From Myxococcales bacterium (lineage in GTDB: Bacteria > Myxococcota_A > Polyangia > Polyangiales > Polyangiaceae): 64,000 nucleotides of DNA. The stretch is taken from assembly GCA_025359105.1 (NCBI GenBank), contig JANYHK010000032.1:35341-99340 (forward strand), read 5' to 3'. The stretch's first letter is position 1, and each line of letters opens with the position of its first letter. The translations under genes were made by a program, and so were the position numbers. Under the pieces are notes generated by a model that ran no database searches, was not told the DNA's origin, and saw only the letters and a list, made by a program, of their open reading frames with translations. This document shows positions 28,888 through 39,220 of the stretch, one piece after another.

Positions 28888-30105
28888 ATGACGGACTCCA
28901 CGATCCCGCTAAAATCCAGCTTGCCGCCCCCTCCGGCGACGCGCGCGATCGGCCGTACTCCGCGGATGTCGCGGTTCCTGCGCATCCTCGTGACCATCAC
29001 GGCGCTCGTGCACGTCCCGTTTTTGATCGGTGTGGCCGAGGCCGCGCGGCGCCTCGCGCTCCCGGTGCCGTGGGGCATCTCGCTGGGGCTGACTGCGATC
29101 GGGATAGGATTCTTCCTCGGCCGCGCGCGCGCGGGCATGTACGACCGGCGGCGTCACCCGCTCTACGTCAAGCTCGTCGACATCCCTTACTTCGTTCACT
29201 GGTGCGCGTGCGTCTTCACGCTCGTGCCATCGGCCCTCATGACGCTGGGCTACCCCCTCGTCCAGCTCGCGCGGGGCGCGCCGCCGATGCCGCCCGCTGC
29301 GTTCTACGGGTGGACGTACGCGCTCGGGCTCCTCGTCGCGGGCTATGGCATCCTCGTCCGTCGGCGCGCGTTCCAGGTGCGCGAGATCGAGGTGAAGATC
29401 CCCGATCTCCCGAGCGAGCTTTCGGGCTACCGCATCGCCCACCTCTCGGACCTGCACATCGGCGCGACGACGCCCCGCGAGTGGGGCTACCGCTGGGCGC
29501 GGGCGGCGAACGGGCGCGCGCCCGATCTCACGGTCGTCACCGGCGACCTGGTGACGAGCGGCACCGAGTTCTACGACGACGTCGCGCAGGTCCTCGGGGA
29601 GCTGAAGGCCAAGGACGGAACGTTCGTGTCGATGGGCAACCACGACTACTTCGGCGACGGCGAGCCGCTCATCGCGAAGATCCGAGCGCGCGGGGCGAAG
29701 GTGCTGCGCAACGAGGGCGTCTTTCTGACCCGTGGCGCCGCGCGCCTCTACCTCTGCGCCATCGACGACACCTGGACCAAGCGTGACGACATGGACGCCG
29801 CGCTCGCCGGGCGTGCAGATGGCGTCCCCACGGTGCTGCTCGCCCACGATCCCGAGCGCTTCCGCGCAGCCGCCAAGCGCGACGTCGAGCTCACCCTGAG
29901 CGGGCATACCCACGGCGGGCAGATCGCGGTCCCGTTCCTCTCCGAGCGCTTCTCGCTATCCCACCTCACCCACCACTTTCACCAGGGCCTCTACACCAAG
30001 GGCCGCTCGACGCTGTACGTGCATCCGGGCCTCGGCACGACCGGCCCGCCGATGCGGCTCGGCGTGGCGCCGGCGGTGGTCATCCTCACGCTCGTCGCTG
30101 CCTGA
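28888..30105 (+). CDS. Membrane-anchored metallophosphoesterase
   Basis: 405 residues. The first 165 contain about four hydrophobic segments. The rest is a calcineurin-like phosphoesterase with all metal motifs: LSDLHIG, VTGDLV, GNHDYFGD, AHDPERF and SGHTHGGQ. It resembles the YaeI/YkuE group, which in other bacteria acts on lipid-linked phosphates such as UDP-diacylglucosamine. Substrate here is unproven. It starts 40 bases after the kinase stop and may share its transcript. Confidence 0.9.
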   Translation: MTDSTIPLKSSLPPPPATRAIGRTPRMSRFLRILVTITALVHVPFLIGVAEAARRLALPVPWGISLGLTAIGIGFFLGRARAGMYDRRRHPLYVKLVDIPYFVHWCACVFTLVPSALMTLGYPLVQLARGAPPMPPAAFYGWTYALGLLVAGYGILVRRRAFQVREIEVKIPDLPSELSGYRIAHLSDLHIGATTPREWGYRWARAANGRAPDLTVVTGDLVTSGTEFYDDVAQVLGELKAKDGTFVSMGNHDYFGDGEPLIAKIRARGAKVLRNEGVFLTRGAARLYLCAIDDTWTKRDDMDAALAGRADGVPTVLLAHDPERFRAAAKRDVELTLSGHTHGGQIAVPFLSERFSLSHLTHHFHQGLYTKGRSTLYVHPGLGTTGPPMRLGVAPAVVILTLVAA

Positions 30106-30203
30106 GCACCTCTTCCGTGACGTGACGCTCATGCGCACGCTCATCCGCATCCGCATGCGCGGGGGCAGCGGCGCACGCGCGGACGAGGCGCTACGATTCG
30201 GGG

Positions 30204-31004
30204 GTGGAGGCTTGGCTCGCGCTCGTCGGTCTGTCGCTCGGCGTGATCGGCGCGTGGACGTCGGCGCGAAGGACGATTCCGCGCCAGGAGCCGATGCTCA
30301 CCGTCGCGCTCACAGTCGCCGCGCTCGAAGCCACGCGACGCGCGCAGGGCAAGGTCTCTCCCGCGCACCTCGCGCACGCTGCGGTGTTCGCGCTGGAGCG
30401 CGATGGCGGGCCCGATCTGGCGCCGGTTCGCGAGTCCCTCGAAGCCCACCTCGACGCGCTGCCCTCCGAGAAGGTGCCGCCGGACGCGCCCCTCGGGCCC
30501 GACCTCATGGCGGCCATCCAGTCGGCAGCGACCTCCGCGGAGCAAGAGGCCAAGGCGCTGTCCCTGCGCGACGTGCTCGAGCGAATGCGCGACGATCGCC
30601 TCGTCGCCGCCCTCCTCGACGCGGCCGATCGCCCGCCGCCGAGCCGTCCCAGCGGCCGCCTCGGCGCACCGTACCGAGCGACGGCTGCGAGCGATCTCGT
30701 CGCGATCCTCCTGCTCGACGACGACGTGAGCTCGATGGAGGGCGTGCTCGCCGTCTTGCGCGGCGCCTTCGCGAAGGGCAACGCCGAGGCGCTCCACCTG
30801 ATGCTCACGACGCACTACGAAGGGCGCGCCGTCGTCGGCCGCTACCCGCGGACGGAGGCGGAAGCCCTGCGCGAGCGCGCGGTCACGCACGCGCGGACGA
30901 TGGGGATGCCGCTCGCGATCGAGCTCGAAGGCCAGCCGCCCTTCGCGAAGGCCAGAGGGCCTTCACTCGCGGCGCGCGTCCGTGGCTTTTTCCGTGCCGC
31001 GTAG
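30204..31004 (+). CDS. Membrane-anchored Clp N-domain / ClpS fusion protein
   Basis: 266 residues from GTG 30204. Residues about 2-22 (EAWLALVGLSLGVIGAWTS) form one membrane helix. About 28-135 resemble the ClpA/ClpC N-terminal repeat domain (ALEATRRAQGKVSPAHLAHA, then GPDLMAAIQSAATSAEQEA). About 164-246 are a ClpS domain (ILLLDDDVSSMEGVLAVL, LMLTTHYEGRAVVGRYPR, AVTHARTMGMPLAIELE). The N-degron pocket residues are largely kept: the two Asp of the DD pair, Met before Glu, Met and His of LMLTTH. ClpS normally is a separate adaptor that binds the ClpA N-domain and delivers N-end-rule substrates. Here both partners are on one membrane-tethered chain without AAA+ modules. Its role is unknown. Confidence 0.82.
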   Translation: MEAWLALVGLSLGVIGAWTSARRTIPRQEPMLTVALTVAALEATRRAQGKVSPAHLAHAAVFALERDGGPDLAPVRESLEAHLDALPSEKVPPDAPLGPDLMAAIQSAATSAEQEAKALSLRDVLERMRDDRLVAALLDAADRPPPSRPSGRLGAPYRATAASDLVAILLLDDDVSSMEGVLAVLRGAFAKGNAEALHLMLTTHYEGRAVVGRYPRTEAEALRERAVTHARTMGMPLAIELEGQPPFAKARGPSLAARVRGFFRAA

Positions 31005-31018
31005 CGCGCGCGGCACGG

Positions 31019-33559
31019 TTAATCCGGATCGGTTCCGACGGTGTCCTCGAGCGGCGTCCACTCGGTGCGCGCGAGCGGAACGTCGCTCGCGTGAATCGCC
31101 ATCGGCGCGATGGCGCGCGCGATGTCCTTGATCTGGACGGGGAGCCCCGCGATGGACAAGGTCCCCGCGCGGATCCCGGCGAGCTCCAGCGCGCGGTCGA
31201 GGAGCGTCTGATCGGGGATCGGGTACTCGGCGACCGGCGCGTCACTCGGCAGGCCGCCGGCCACGCGTGCCGCCTCGAGCGCCTCGCGCAGGCCGCCGAG
31301 CTTGTCGACGAGCTTGCGCTCGAACGCCTGCTGCCCGGTCCACACGCGGCCCTGGGCGACGGCGTCGACCTCCTCCTTCGTCATGTGCCGACCCTGCGAC
31401 ACGCGATCGAGGAAGACGCCGTAAAAGTGCTTGATTTGCCGCATGGCCTCCTGCTTTTCCTCCTCCGTGTAGGGGCGGAACATGGAGTCGGCGTCGGCGC
31501 GCGGCGTCGTCTTGAACGTCTCGACGCCGATGCCGATGCGGCGCAAGAGCTCGCTGATGTCGGCCTTGCCGTAGAAGATGCCGATGGATCCGGTCAGCGT
31601 GAGCGGGAGCGCGAAGATCTGCCGGCCTGCCGACGCGATGTAGTAGCCGCCGCTGGCCGCCGTCGCACCCATGGAGACGATGAGCGGCTTCTTTGCCGCG
31701 AGGAGCGAGAGCTCGCGCCACATGATCTCCGCCGCGAGCGACGAGCCGCCGGGGCTCTCGATGCGCAAGACCACCGCCTTGATGTCGTTGTCGTCCTTCA
31801 GTTTCTTGGCGGTGTCGGCGATCGTGTATCCGCCGACGAGCCGCAGGTCGATGAGGGGCACGCGCGACGAGCGACCGTCCACCATGTCGCCGTCGACGTA
31901 GAGGATCGCCACCTTCTTCTTCGGCCCGAAGTACTCGTGCGCCTTCTGCTCGTCCTCCCACTTCTCGTAGCCGACGCTGCGGCCCGCGAGCTCCTGGCTC
32001 ACGCGCTCGAGCTCGTCGTCGAACGCGAACCCGTCGAGGAAGCCCGCGTCGCGCGCCTCGCTCGAGAGAAACGGGCCCTTCGCCGTCGACGCGCGCACCT
32101 GCTCCTCGGGGATCTTGCGGTAGACCGACAGGTTCCGCGTGAGGACCGCCTCGTGCTGGCGCAAAAAATCCTCGTGGTTCGCGCGCGCGACGTCGCTCCC
32201 GCCCTCGTTTGTGAACTGCTCGGGCGCCTCCTTGTTCGCGCCGATGCGGACGATCTCGGCCTTGATGCCGAGGTTCGAGAGGAGCTTGCCGAGGTAGAAG
32301 TACGTCGTGCGGAGACCGGCGTAGTGCAGCTGGCCGTTGGGGTTGATGACGATGCGATCGGCGCTCGCGCACGCGTAGAGAGCCCGGGAGCCCGCGCTCT
32401 CCCACGAGCAGAGGACCTTCTTGCCCTTCGCGCGGAGCAGGCGAAACGCGTCGGCGAGCTCCTCGGCGTGGGCGTAGGACGCCGCGGGCTCGGCGCGCAT
32501 CACCATCGTGACGACCGAGACGTCCTTCTCGTCGGCGATGTGCCAGAGCCGGCGGAGGAGAGCCACGTGGCTGCGCGTGCCAGGCACCGACTCGTTGCGG
32601 ATCCACACCGCGCGCGACAGGCGCGGCACGCCAGGATTGGTGTAGCCGCTGAGCGCGACGGTGGCGTACTGGCCGGTGCTCTGCGGCGTGCCGAGGCCGC
32701 TGCCGAAGAGCGCGCCGCCACCGGCGGTGATGTTCTGGTACGAGATCTCGAGCCCCGCGCTCGCCACGACGCCCCGGCGCTGATCGTTGCCGAGGTGCAC
32801 GACCTCGACGTCGCCACGCGCGCGGCCGACGCCGGGAATCTCGAGCACGGCGGTGGCGCGGGGAACGACCAGATCGCTCGTCTCCAGGTATTTCGCCTCG
32901 ACGCCGAGCTCGAAGGCGCGCGTCGCCGTGGGCCGGAACGCCATGCCGAACGCGTAGCTGCGATCGAGAACCGGTTGCCCGTTCGGCGGCAGGAGCTGGG
33001 TGGCCGGACCGTTGAAATCCCGCGCGACCGCGGCGAAGGCAAATCGGGTGTACGGGCGGTACGACAGGCCGGCGGTGATTCCGAAGAGGCCGTCGGTGTA
33101 CGTGTTCGTGGAGTACGACCGCTGGATCGTCGCGCCGAGGGCGAGCTTGTCGCCGGCCCTGTAGCCGATGCCCCAGGTGACCCAGGTGAAGTCGTAACCG
33201 TTGTAAGGGAAGCCGGCCCCGTCGGGCCCGCCGGGGGGCGTGACGTAGTCGATACGGAGGCCCGTCGCGAGCCCGAACGCCAGCGGCGTCGACGCGGTGA
33301 ACGCGTGGCCGCAACCGACCTTGTGCGTGTCGGGGCAGCGCACGCCGGTCCAGCGAACTTCGCCGCCTGGCGCGAACGCGATGTTCGCAGGGTTCAGGGC
33401 GAGCGCTTCACCGGACTCGTCGGTCACGATGCTGCGGCCCGGCGACGCAATCTTCTCCGCGCGGGTCGGCATGGGCTCGCTCGCGGCCGCGTGGCCAAGC
33501 GCCCCGAAGGCGCCCAGCAAGGCCGCTGTGGTGGAGAGGCCGAGGATTGATTTTCTCAT
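31019..33559 (-). CDS. sppA: SppA-type (S49) protease with N-terminal outer-membrane-barrel-like domain
   Basis: 846 residues, much longer than classical SppA (about 620). A signal peptide (ends GHAAASEP) is followed by about 280 residues of alternating beta strands (WGIGYRAGDKLALGATIQRS; FGITAGLSYRPYTRFAFA; YATVALSGYTNP) resembling a FadL/OmpP1-like barrel. Then comes a complete two-domain S49 protease. The catalytic Lys is about residue 443 (RIGANKEAPEQF) and nucleophile Ser about 636 (ATAASGGYYIA), a spacing close to E. coli SppA. Known role of the protease: degradation of signal peptides. Here it may be tied to the outer membrane. The start overlaps the DUF2505-like stop (ATGA). Confidence 0.85.
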   Translation of the reverse strand: MRKSILGLSTTAALLGAFGALGHAAASEPMPTRAEKIASPGRSIVTDESGEALALNPANIAFAPGGEVRWTGVRCPDTHKVGCGHAFTASTPLAFGLATGLRIDYVTPPGGPDGAGFPYNGYDFTWVTWGIGYRAGDKLALGATIQRSYSTNTYTDGLFGITAGLSYRPYTRFAFAAVARDFNGPATQLLPPNGQPVLDRSYAFGMAFRPTATRAFELGVEAKYLETSDLVVPRATAVLEIPGVGRARGDVEVVHLGNDQRRGVVASAGLEISYQNITAGGGALFGSGLGTPQSTGQYATVALSGYTNPGVPRLSRAVWIRNESVPGTRSHVALLRRLWHIADEKDVSVVTMVMRAEPAASYAHAEELADAFRLLRAKGKKVLCSWESAGSRALYACASADRIVINPNGQLHYAGLRTTYFYLGKLLSNLGIKAEIVRIGANKEAPEQFTNEGGSDVARANHEDFLRQHEAVLTRNLSVYRKIPEEQVRASTAKGPFLSSEARDAGFLDGFAFDDELERVSQELAGRSVGYEKWEDEQKAHEYFGPKKKVAILYVDGDMVDGRSSRVPLIDLRLVGGYTIADTAKKLKDDNDIKAVVLRIESPGGSSLAAEIMWRELSLLAAKKPLIVSMGATAASGGYYIASAGRQIFALPLTLTGSIGIFYGKADISELLRRIGIGVETFKTTPRADADSMFRPYTEEEKQEAMRQIKHFYGVFLDRVSQGRHMTKEEVDAVAQGRVWTGQQAFERKLVDKLGGLREALEAARVAGGLPSDAPVAEYPIPDQTLLDRALELAGIRAGTLSIAGLPVQIKDIARAIAPMAIHASDVPLARTEWTPLEDTVGTDPD

Positions 33560-34062
33560 ACGAGGGTCGCCAGATCGCGCAGCGTCTCGGCCTCGGCTTC
33601 GAACGTCTTTTTCACCTCGTTCACGATCATCCTCTCCGCGACTTTCTGCACGACGGGAACCTTGAGCTCGAGATCGCCGCGGACGACGCGCTTGGTGCGG
33701 CCGTCACCCATGGGGACGAGCTCGTAGCGCCCGGACGCGGTGAAGTACTTCCGCCACTCCGGCTTGACGTGCGGCTCGATCGTCCACGCCGAGGAGTGTG
33801 TCTTCAGATCGTAGTTCGACACTTCGTCCCACGCGCACATCTCACGCGTGACGTAGTTCTTCGCGAAGCTCGGGATCTTGATGTTCGCCTGGTAGCTCCA
33901 GACCCGCGCGAGCCGCCCGCCCTCGAGCGCGTGCGTCTTCTGCTCGACGCTCTCGATGTTGCTCAGGCGAGCGGCGAGCCTGTCGACCAGCCCCGGCGAC
34001 AGCACGGCCAGCTCGATCGCATCGAGCGAAATGTCGAACTCGTGAACGATCTCGAAATGCAC
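33556..34062 (-). CDS. DUF2505-like SRPBCC-fold protein
   Basis: 168 residues. The N-terminus MHFEIVHEFDISLDAIELAV and the pattern of a long antiparallel sheet closed by a C-terminal helix (KVAERMIVNEVKKTFEAEAE) fit the DUF2505/SRPBCC lipid-binding fold. There is no signal peptide, so it is cytosolic. The start is 17 bases after the pyrophosphorylase stop and the end overlaps the SppA start (ATGA), so it is the middle gene of a three-gene operon. Its ligand is unknown. Confidence 0.75.
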   Translation of the reverse strand: MHFEIVHEFDISLDAIELAVLSPGLVDRLAARLSNIESVEQKTHALEGGRLARVWSYQANIKIPSFAKNYVTREMCAWDEVSNYDLKTHSSAWTIEPHVKPEWRKYFTASGRYELVPMGDGRTKRVVRGDLELKVPVVQKVAERMIVNEVKKTFEAEAETLRDLATLV

Positions 34063-34079
34063 GGGTAAGGGAGACTAGG

Positions 34080-35288
34080 CTACTCGGCCCCAGGAGCCAT
34101 GCCCCTTTTTCGCGCCACGGCTTCGATTTCGGGGCGGCGCTTGGCGAGCTCGTCGTTGTCCTTCACCGGCAAGAAACGCGAGACGTCGCCGTCGCGCGGA
34201 ACGCGGAGGTACACCGACGGCAGCGTGGCGGTGAGCTCCTGGAGCAGGCGCTCGAACTGCACGGCGGGGCGCCCCTCGACCTTCTTCTCGACCTCGAAGT
34301 ACGTCCACGCGATCTGCGCCGCGTCGAGCGCCGGGGCGCGGACGAGGAACGTGTTCGTGTTGAAGACGGTCACTGCAGTCGCGTCGAACCCCTTCGGTAG
34401 GCGGAACTCCTCGAGCACCTGGAGACGCCCCTTCGCGTGCACCGGAATGCCGCCGCGATCCCCCTTCACCTTGTCGCAGACCTCGACCATCACCTGCGCG
34501 TTCGGCTCGGCCATGAAGCGCCCGAGGACGGCCGGGTCGACCGACGCGCCGAGGTTGTCGAGGTTGGCGATCCAGAGGTACTTGCCCCCGCTGCCGACGA
34601 AGCGGGTCAGGAGCCCGGCGCGGCGTAGCGCGTCGGGCAGGTCGCCGTGGCCGGTCGCGTAGGCGCTGGGGAGGCCGTCCTGACCCAGGAAGAGGTGCCC
34701 GTCGGGCGTGAGTCGCAAGCTCAGGTCCTGGGTGAACGTCTGCACGTGCGCGGGCGCGTTCTTCGCGCGCAGGGCCGCGTTGATGGGGCCATCGGTAGCT
34801 TCGCTCGTCATCAGCCAGAGCGGAACGGGGCGGCCGACGCGCGCGCTGATCGTCGCGTTCTCGGCGAGGCGCAGGTCGAGGAACGTCTTGCCGGGCACCG
34901 CTTCGACGAGCGCCTTCACGACGCCGCCCATGCGCGTCGCCATGCCGCCGGCCATGACGCAGAACGCCAGCTCGCCGCGGCGCATCGCGGCGTCGCCGAT
35001 GGAGGCGAGCCTCTTCTCTTCGGTGGTGCCGGCGACGGGCGCCGTCAGGATCTCGTCCGACGCCGGCGCGCGCACGGCACCCTCGACGCGGTTGCGCGTG
35101 TCGCGGCGGAGGGCAGCGTCGGCGCTGCGTGACGGATCGATGGTCCCCGCCAGCTGGATCATCTTTCGCGGCTCGAAGCCGGAGGCGGCGAGCCGCGCGC
35201 GGTAGGCGGGCGAGAGGGCGGCGAGCTCCTGCGCGACCTCGGCCGCGACACCCGTGAACTCGGTGGACTTGAGCGTATCGTTGCTCAC
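34080..35288 (-). CDS. UDPGP-family nucleotidyltransferase (UDP-sugar pyrophosphorylase)
   Basis: About 402 residues from GTG 35288. The frame is open to 35378 but that would run through the divergent control region. The uridylyl-binding loop reads VMAGGMATRMGGVVKALVEA, followed by TFLDL. Further family motifs are LWLMTSEAT, the metal/sugar region GHGDLPDAL and LWIANLDNLGA. It belongs to the eukaryotic-type UTP-hexose-1-phosphate or UTP-GlcNAc-1-phosphate uridylyltransferases. It would supply UDP-glucose or UDP-GlcNAc for envelope glycans. The exact sugar cannot be decided from sequence. First gene of the operon with DUF2505 and SppA. Confidence 0.85.
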   Translation of the reverse strand: MSNDTLKSTEFTGVAAEVAQELAALSPAYRARLAASGFEPRKMIQLAGTIDPSRSADAALRRDTRNRVEGAVRAPASDEILTAPVAGTTEEKRLASIGDAAMRRGELAFCVMAGGMATRMGGVVKALVEAVPGKTFLDLRLAENATISARVGRPVPLWLMTSEATDGPINAALRAKNAPAHVQTFTQDLSLRLTPDGHLFLGQDGLPSAYATGHGDLPDALRRAGLLTRFVGSGGKYLWIANLDNLGASVDPAVLGRFMAEPNAQVMVEVCDKVKGDRGGIPVHAKGRLQVLEEFRLPKGFDATAVTVFNTNTFLVRAPALDAAQIAWTYFEVEKKVEGRPAVQFERLLQELTATLPSVYLRVPRDGDVSRFLPVKDNDELAKRRPEIEAVARKRGMAPGAE

Positions 35289-35295
35289 GGCCGAT

Positions 35296-35338
35296 AGCCT
35301 ACACGGTCCAGGCGTAGCGCCGGGGAAGATGGTAGGCT
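35296..35338. promoter_or_regulatory. Inverted repeat in a divergent intergenic region
   Basis: The perfect 7-base inverted repeat AGCCTAC / GTAGGCT with a 29-base spacer lies between the divergent starts 35288 (-) and 35408 (+). It could bind a regulator of one or both genes. No strong -35/-10 pair was recognised. Confidence 0.3.
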
Positions 35339-35407
35339 GTGGGAACGTACGAGGGGCGACGAAGTCGGTCGCGGGCAATGGTGGTGTCGAAGTTCGGGAG
35401 GTGCGCG

Positions 35408-35794
35408 GTGACGCGTGCTTTGACGTCGCGAGGTGTGGCCAGAGCGATCGTGCTCGCGTGTGCGGGCGCGGCAGCGGTGAGCGGTTGTGTCGCCAACGAG
35501 ACGACGCAGCCGGCCCGCGGCGTGTCGGTGAGCGGCCCTCCGCCGGCCCCGCTCACCGAGGACCGCCCGCCGTCGCCGTCGACGCAGGCGGCCTGGATCG
35601 CCGGCTACTGGCACTGGACGGGCGTGCACTACGCGTGGATCCCCGGGCACTGGGAGCAGGCGCCCGCGGGCTCCACCTGGGCCGGCCCGCGCTACGTGGC
35701 GCGCGACGGCGTGTACTTCTACGAACCCGGCGCGTGGCAGCACCCGCAGAACCCGCAGAACGTGCAGAACCAAAGGGCAAACGCGATTCGGTAG
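35408..35794 (+). CDS. YXWXXGxW-type repeat lipoprotein
   Basis: About 128 residues from GTG 35408, chosen for the GGGAGG ribosome site just upstream. ATG 35378 is an alternative. Lipobox VSGC. After a Pro-rich linker come aromatic repeats WIAGYWHWTGVHYAWIPGHW and YVARDGVYFYEPGAW. These match the short YXWXXG(Y/H)W repeats of small envelope proteins in proteobacteria. Function unknown. Confidence 0.75.
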   Translation: MTRALTSRGVARAIVLACAGAAAVSGCVANETTQPARGVSVSGPPPAPLTEDRPPSPSTQAAWIAGYWHWTGVHYAWIPGHWEQAPAGSTWAGPRYVARDGVYFYEPGAWQHPQNPQNVQNQRANAIR

Positions 35795-35846
35795 AGCGCG
35801 CGCACGTTTCGTAGCAACTCCTCCGGCGGCGTGCCGATAGGGGTGC

Positions 35847-36152
35847 ATGAAGCCGACGACCTCTTCCAAAACGGGCATCTTCCACACCATCCTCTTTGCC
35901 ACCGCGACGGCCTTCGCTCTCGCCTCCATGACCGGCTGCGCCGCCGCCACGGGCGAGGAGACGGCCACCGCGTCGTCCGACAGCCTCGACGGCCAGAAGA
36001 CGCAGCAGGAGAAGGTCCAGTACGATCCCAGCCTCGCCCAGGACTACGAGAACCTCATCCGCAACGCGGGTAACAACGGCGGCGGCGGCCGCGGCGTCGA
36101 TGGCGTCGTCGACGACGTCACGCCGCCCCGCAAGAAGCAGAACGCCCAGTAA
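35847..36152 (+). CDS. Small lipoprotein, 101 aa
   Basis: The N-terminus MKPTTSSKTGIFHTILFA continues into a hydrophobic segment and the lipobox MTGC. The rest is polar with an Asn/Gly run (RNAGNNGGGGRG) and a basic end (PPRKKQNAQ). No family recognised. Same strand as, and 53 bases after, the preceding lipoprotein gene. A strong hairpin lies about 60 bases downstream. Confidence 0.65.
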   Translation: MKPTTSSKTGIFHTILFATATAFALASMTGCAAATGEETATASSDSLDGQKTQQEKVQYDPSLAQDYENLIRNAGNNGGGGRGVDGVVDDVTPPRKKQNAQ

Positions 36153-36210
36153 CCACCAGCGCCAGCGGCGCGGTGGCGCGGCGCGTACGAAAAAACTGAA
36201 TAGCTGCGTA

Positions 36211-36240
36211 CGGGCAGGCGTCCTCAGGACGACCTGCCCG
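36211..36240 (+). other. Strong 13-bp hairpin between two genes (terminator or leader structure)
   Basis: CGGGCAGGCGTCC pairs with GGACG(A)CCTGCCCG around a TCA loop, with a single bulged A at 36232. No T-run follows on the plus strand. It lies 58 bases after the small lipoprotein gene and 57 before the transglutaminase ATG, so it may end one transcript or regulate the other. Confidence 0.55.
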
Positions 36241-36297
36241 CGTGGCATTTGGGAGCGAACGTCAAAGGCCCGAGCTTTTGCTACGGTCAGAGGGTCG

Positions 36298-37943
<1,646 letters not shown>

Positions 37944-37944
<1 letters not shown>

Positions 37945-39143
37945 TGTTCGTCGAGTTTCTCTTCGAGCTCCGCGCGCGCAAGGTCAAGGTCGGCGCGCAG
38001 GAGGCGATGAGCCTGGCCAGGGCGCTCGGCCTCGGCCTCCACGACAGCTCACTCGACGGCTTCTACCATGTGGCCCGCGCGCTCTGCGTGCACCGCGAGG
38101 CCGATCTCGACGCCTTCGACGAGGCGTTTCTCAGCCACTTCAAGGGCATCCAGTCGACGAGCCTCACCCTCCTCGACGAGATCGAAGAGTGGCTGAAAGA
38201 TCCCATCAAGCGCCGCGATCTCTCGCCCGACGAGCTCGCGATGCTCCAGTCGATCGACATGGACGAGCTCCGCCGCCTCTTCGAGGAGCGCCTCAAGGAG
38301 CAGAAGGAACGGCACGACGGCGGCAATCGTTGGATCGGCACCGGCGGCACGAGCCCGTTCGGCTCCGGCGGCCAGCACCCGAGCGGCATCCGCGTCGGCG
38401 CGAAGGGAGGCGGACGCAGCGCGATGGGCATCGCCGACGCGCGCCGCTACAAGCCGTACCGCTCGGATCTCGTCCTCGACGTACGCCAGATCGAGGTCGC
38501 CCTCCGCCGCTTGCGCGCGCTGCGCCGCGAAGGCAGCGAGCTGGAGCTCGACCTCGACGAGACGATCCGCGAGACCGCGAAGAACGCCGGCGAGCTCGAG
38601 ATCGTCCTCCGGCCGCCGAAGAAGAGCAACGTGCGCGTCCTCCTCCTGATGGACGTCGGCGGGTCGATGGATCCCCACGCGCACCTCGTCTCGCGCCTCT
38701 TCTCCGCGGCCAAGCGCGCCTCGAACATCCGCGAGCTCAAGACGTACTACTTCCACAACTGTGTCTACGGGCGCCTCTACCAGACCGAGACGTTCAGCGA
38801 GCCCGTGAAGGTGCGCGACGTGCTCGACGCGGTGAGCCATGAGTGGAAGCTCGTGGTCGTGGGCGATGCCGCGATGCACCCCGCGGAGCTCCTGGGCGCC
38901 GGCGATTGGGAGTACTACGCGTCGGGCACGAGCGGCGACGTGACGAAGCCGGGCATCAAGTGGATGACGGATCTCTCGGACTACTTCCGCCGGAGCGCGT
39001 GGCTCAACCCCGATCCGCCCTCGTACTGGCGCGGCGGCACCGCGGAGATGCTCGGCAAGGTCTTCCCGATGTTCCCCCTCTCGCTCGACGGCCTGGGCGA
39101 GGCCGTGGGGCATCTCTCGAAGGGCAACCCCCGGCGCGCCTGA
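37944..39143 (+). CDS. CoxE-like VWA-domain protein
   Basis: 399 residues, cytosolic (no signal). A helical N-terminal half of the CoxE type (FVEFLFELRARKVKVGAQEA; FYHVARALCVHREADLDAF) precedes a VWA domain (about 225-390). Its metal motif reads LMDVGGSMD, with Gly in place of the first Ser of DxSxS. CoxE-type proteins usually work with a MoxR AAA+ ATPase in maturation of enzymes; none is encoded next to it here. It begins within the transglutaminase stop codon, implying a shared job although one product is exported and the other is not. Confidence 0.85.
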
Positions 39144-39184
39144 CGCCCGCAACATTTTCCGCGTCATACGGTTGAATGCCGCGT

Positions 39185-39205
39185 GGTATTCCTCGTCTGA
39201 ATACC
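39185..39205 (+). promoter_or_regulatory. Inverted repeat just upstream of the hcp-like gene
   Basis: Perfect repeat GGTATTC-N7-GAATACC directly before the ribosome site GGAGGA (39211-39216). It could be a regulator site or an RNA hairpin controlling translation. Confidence 0.45.
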
Positions 39206-39220
39206 CGTCAGGAGGATTTC

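Noticed and set aside
39144..39220. ECF-sigma-like promoter (GTCTGA) before the hcp-like gene
   Set aside because: There is no matching GGAAC-type -35 at the right distance. The inverted repeat explains the motif equally well.
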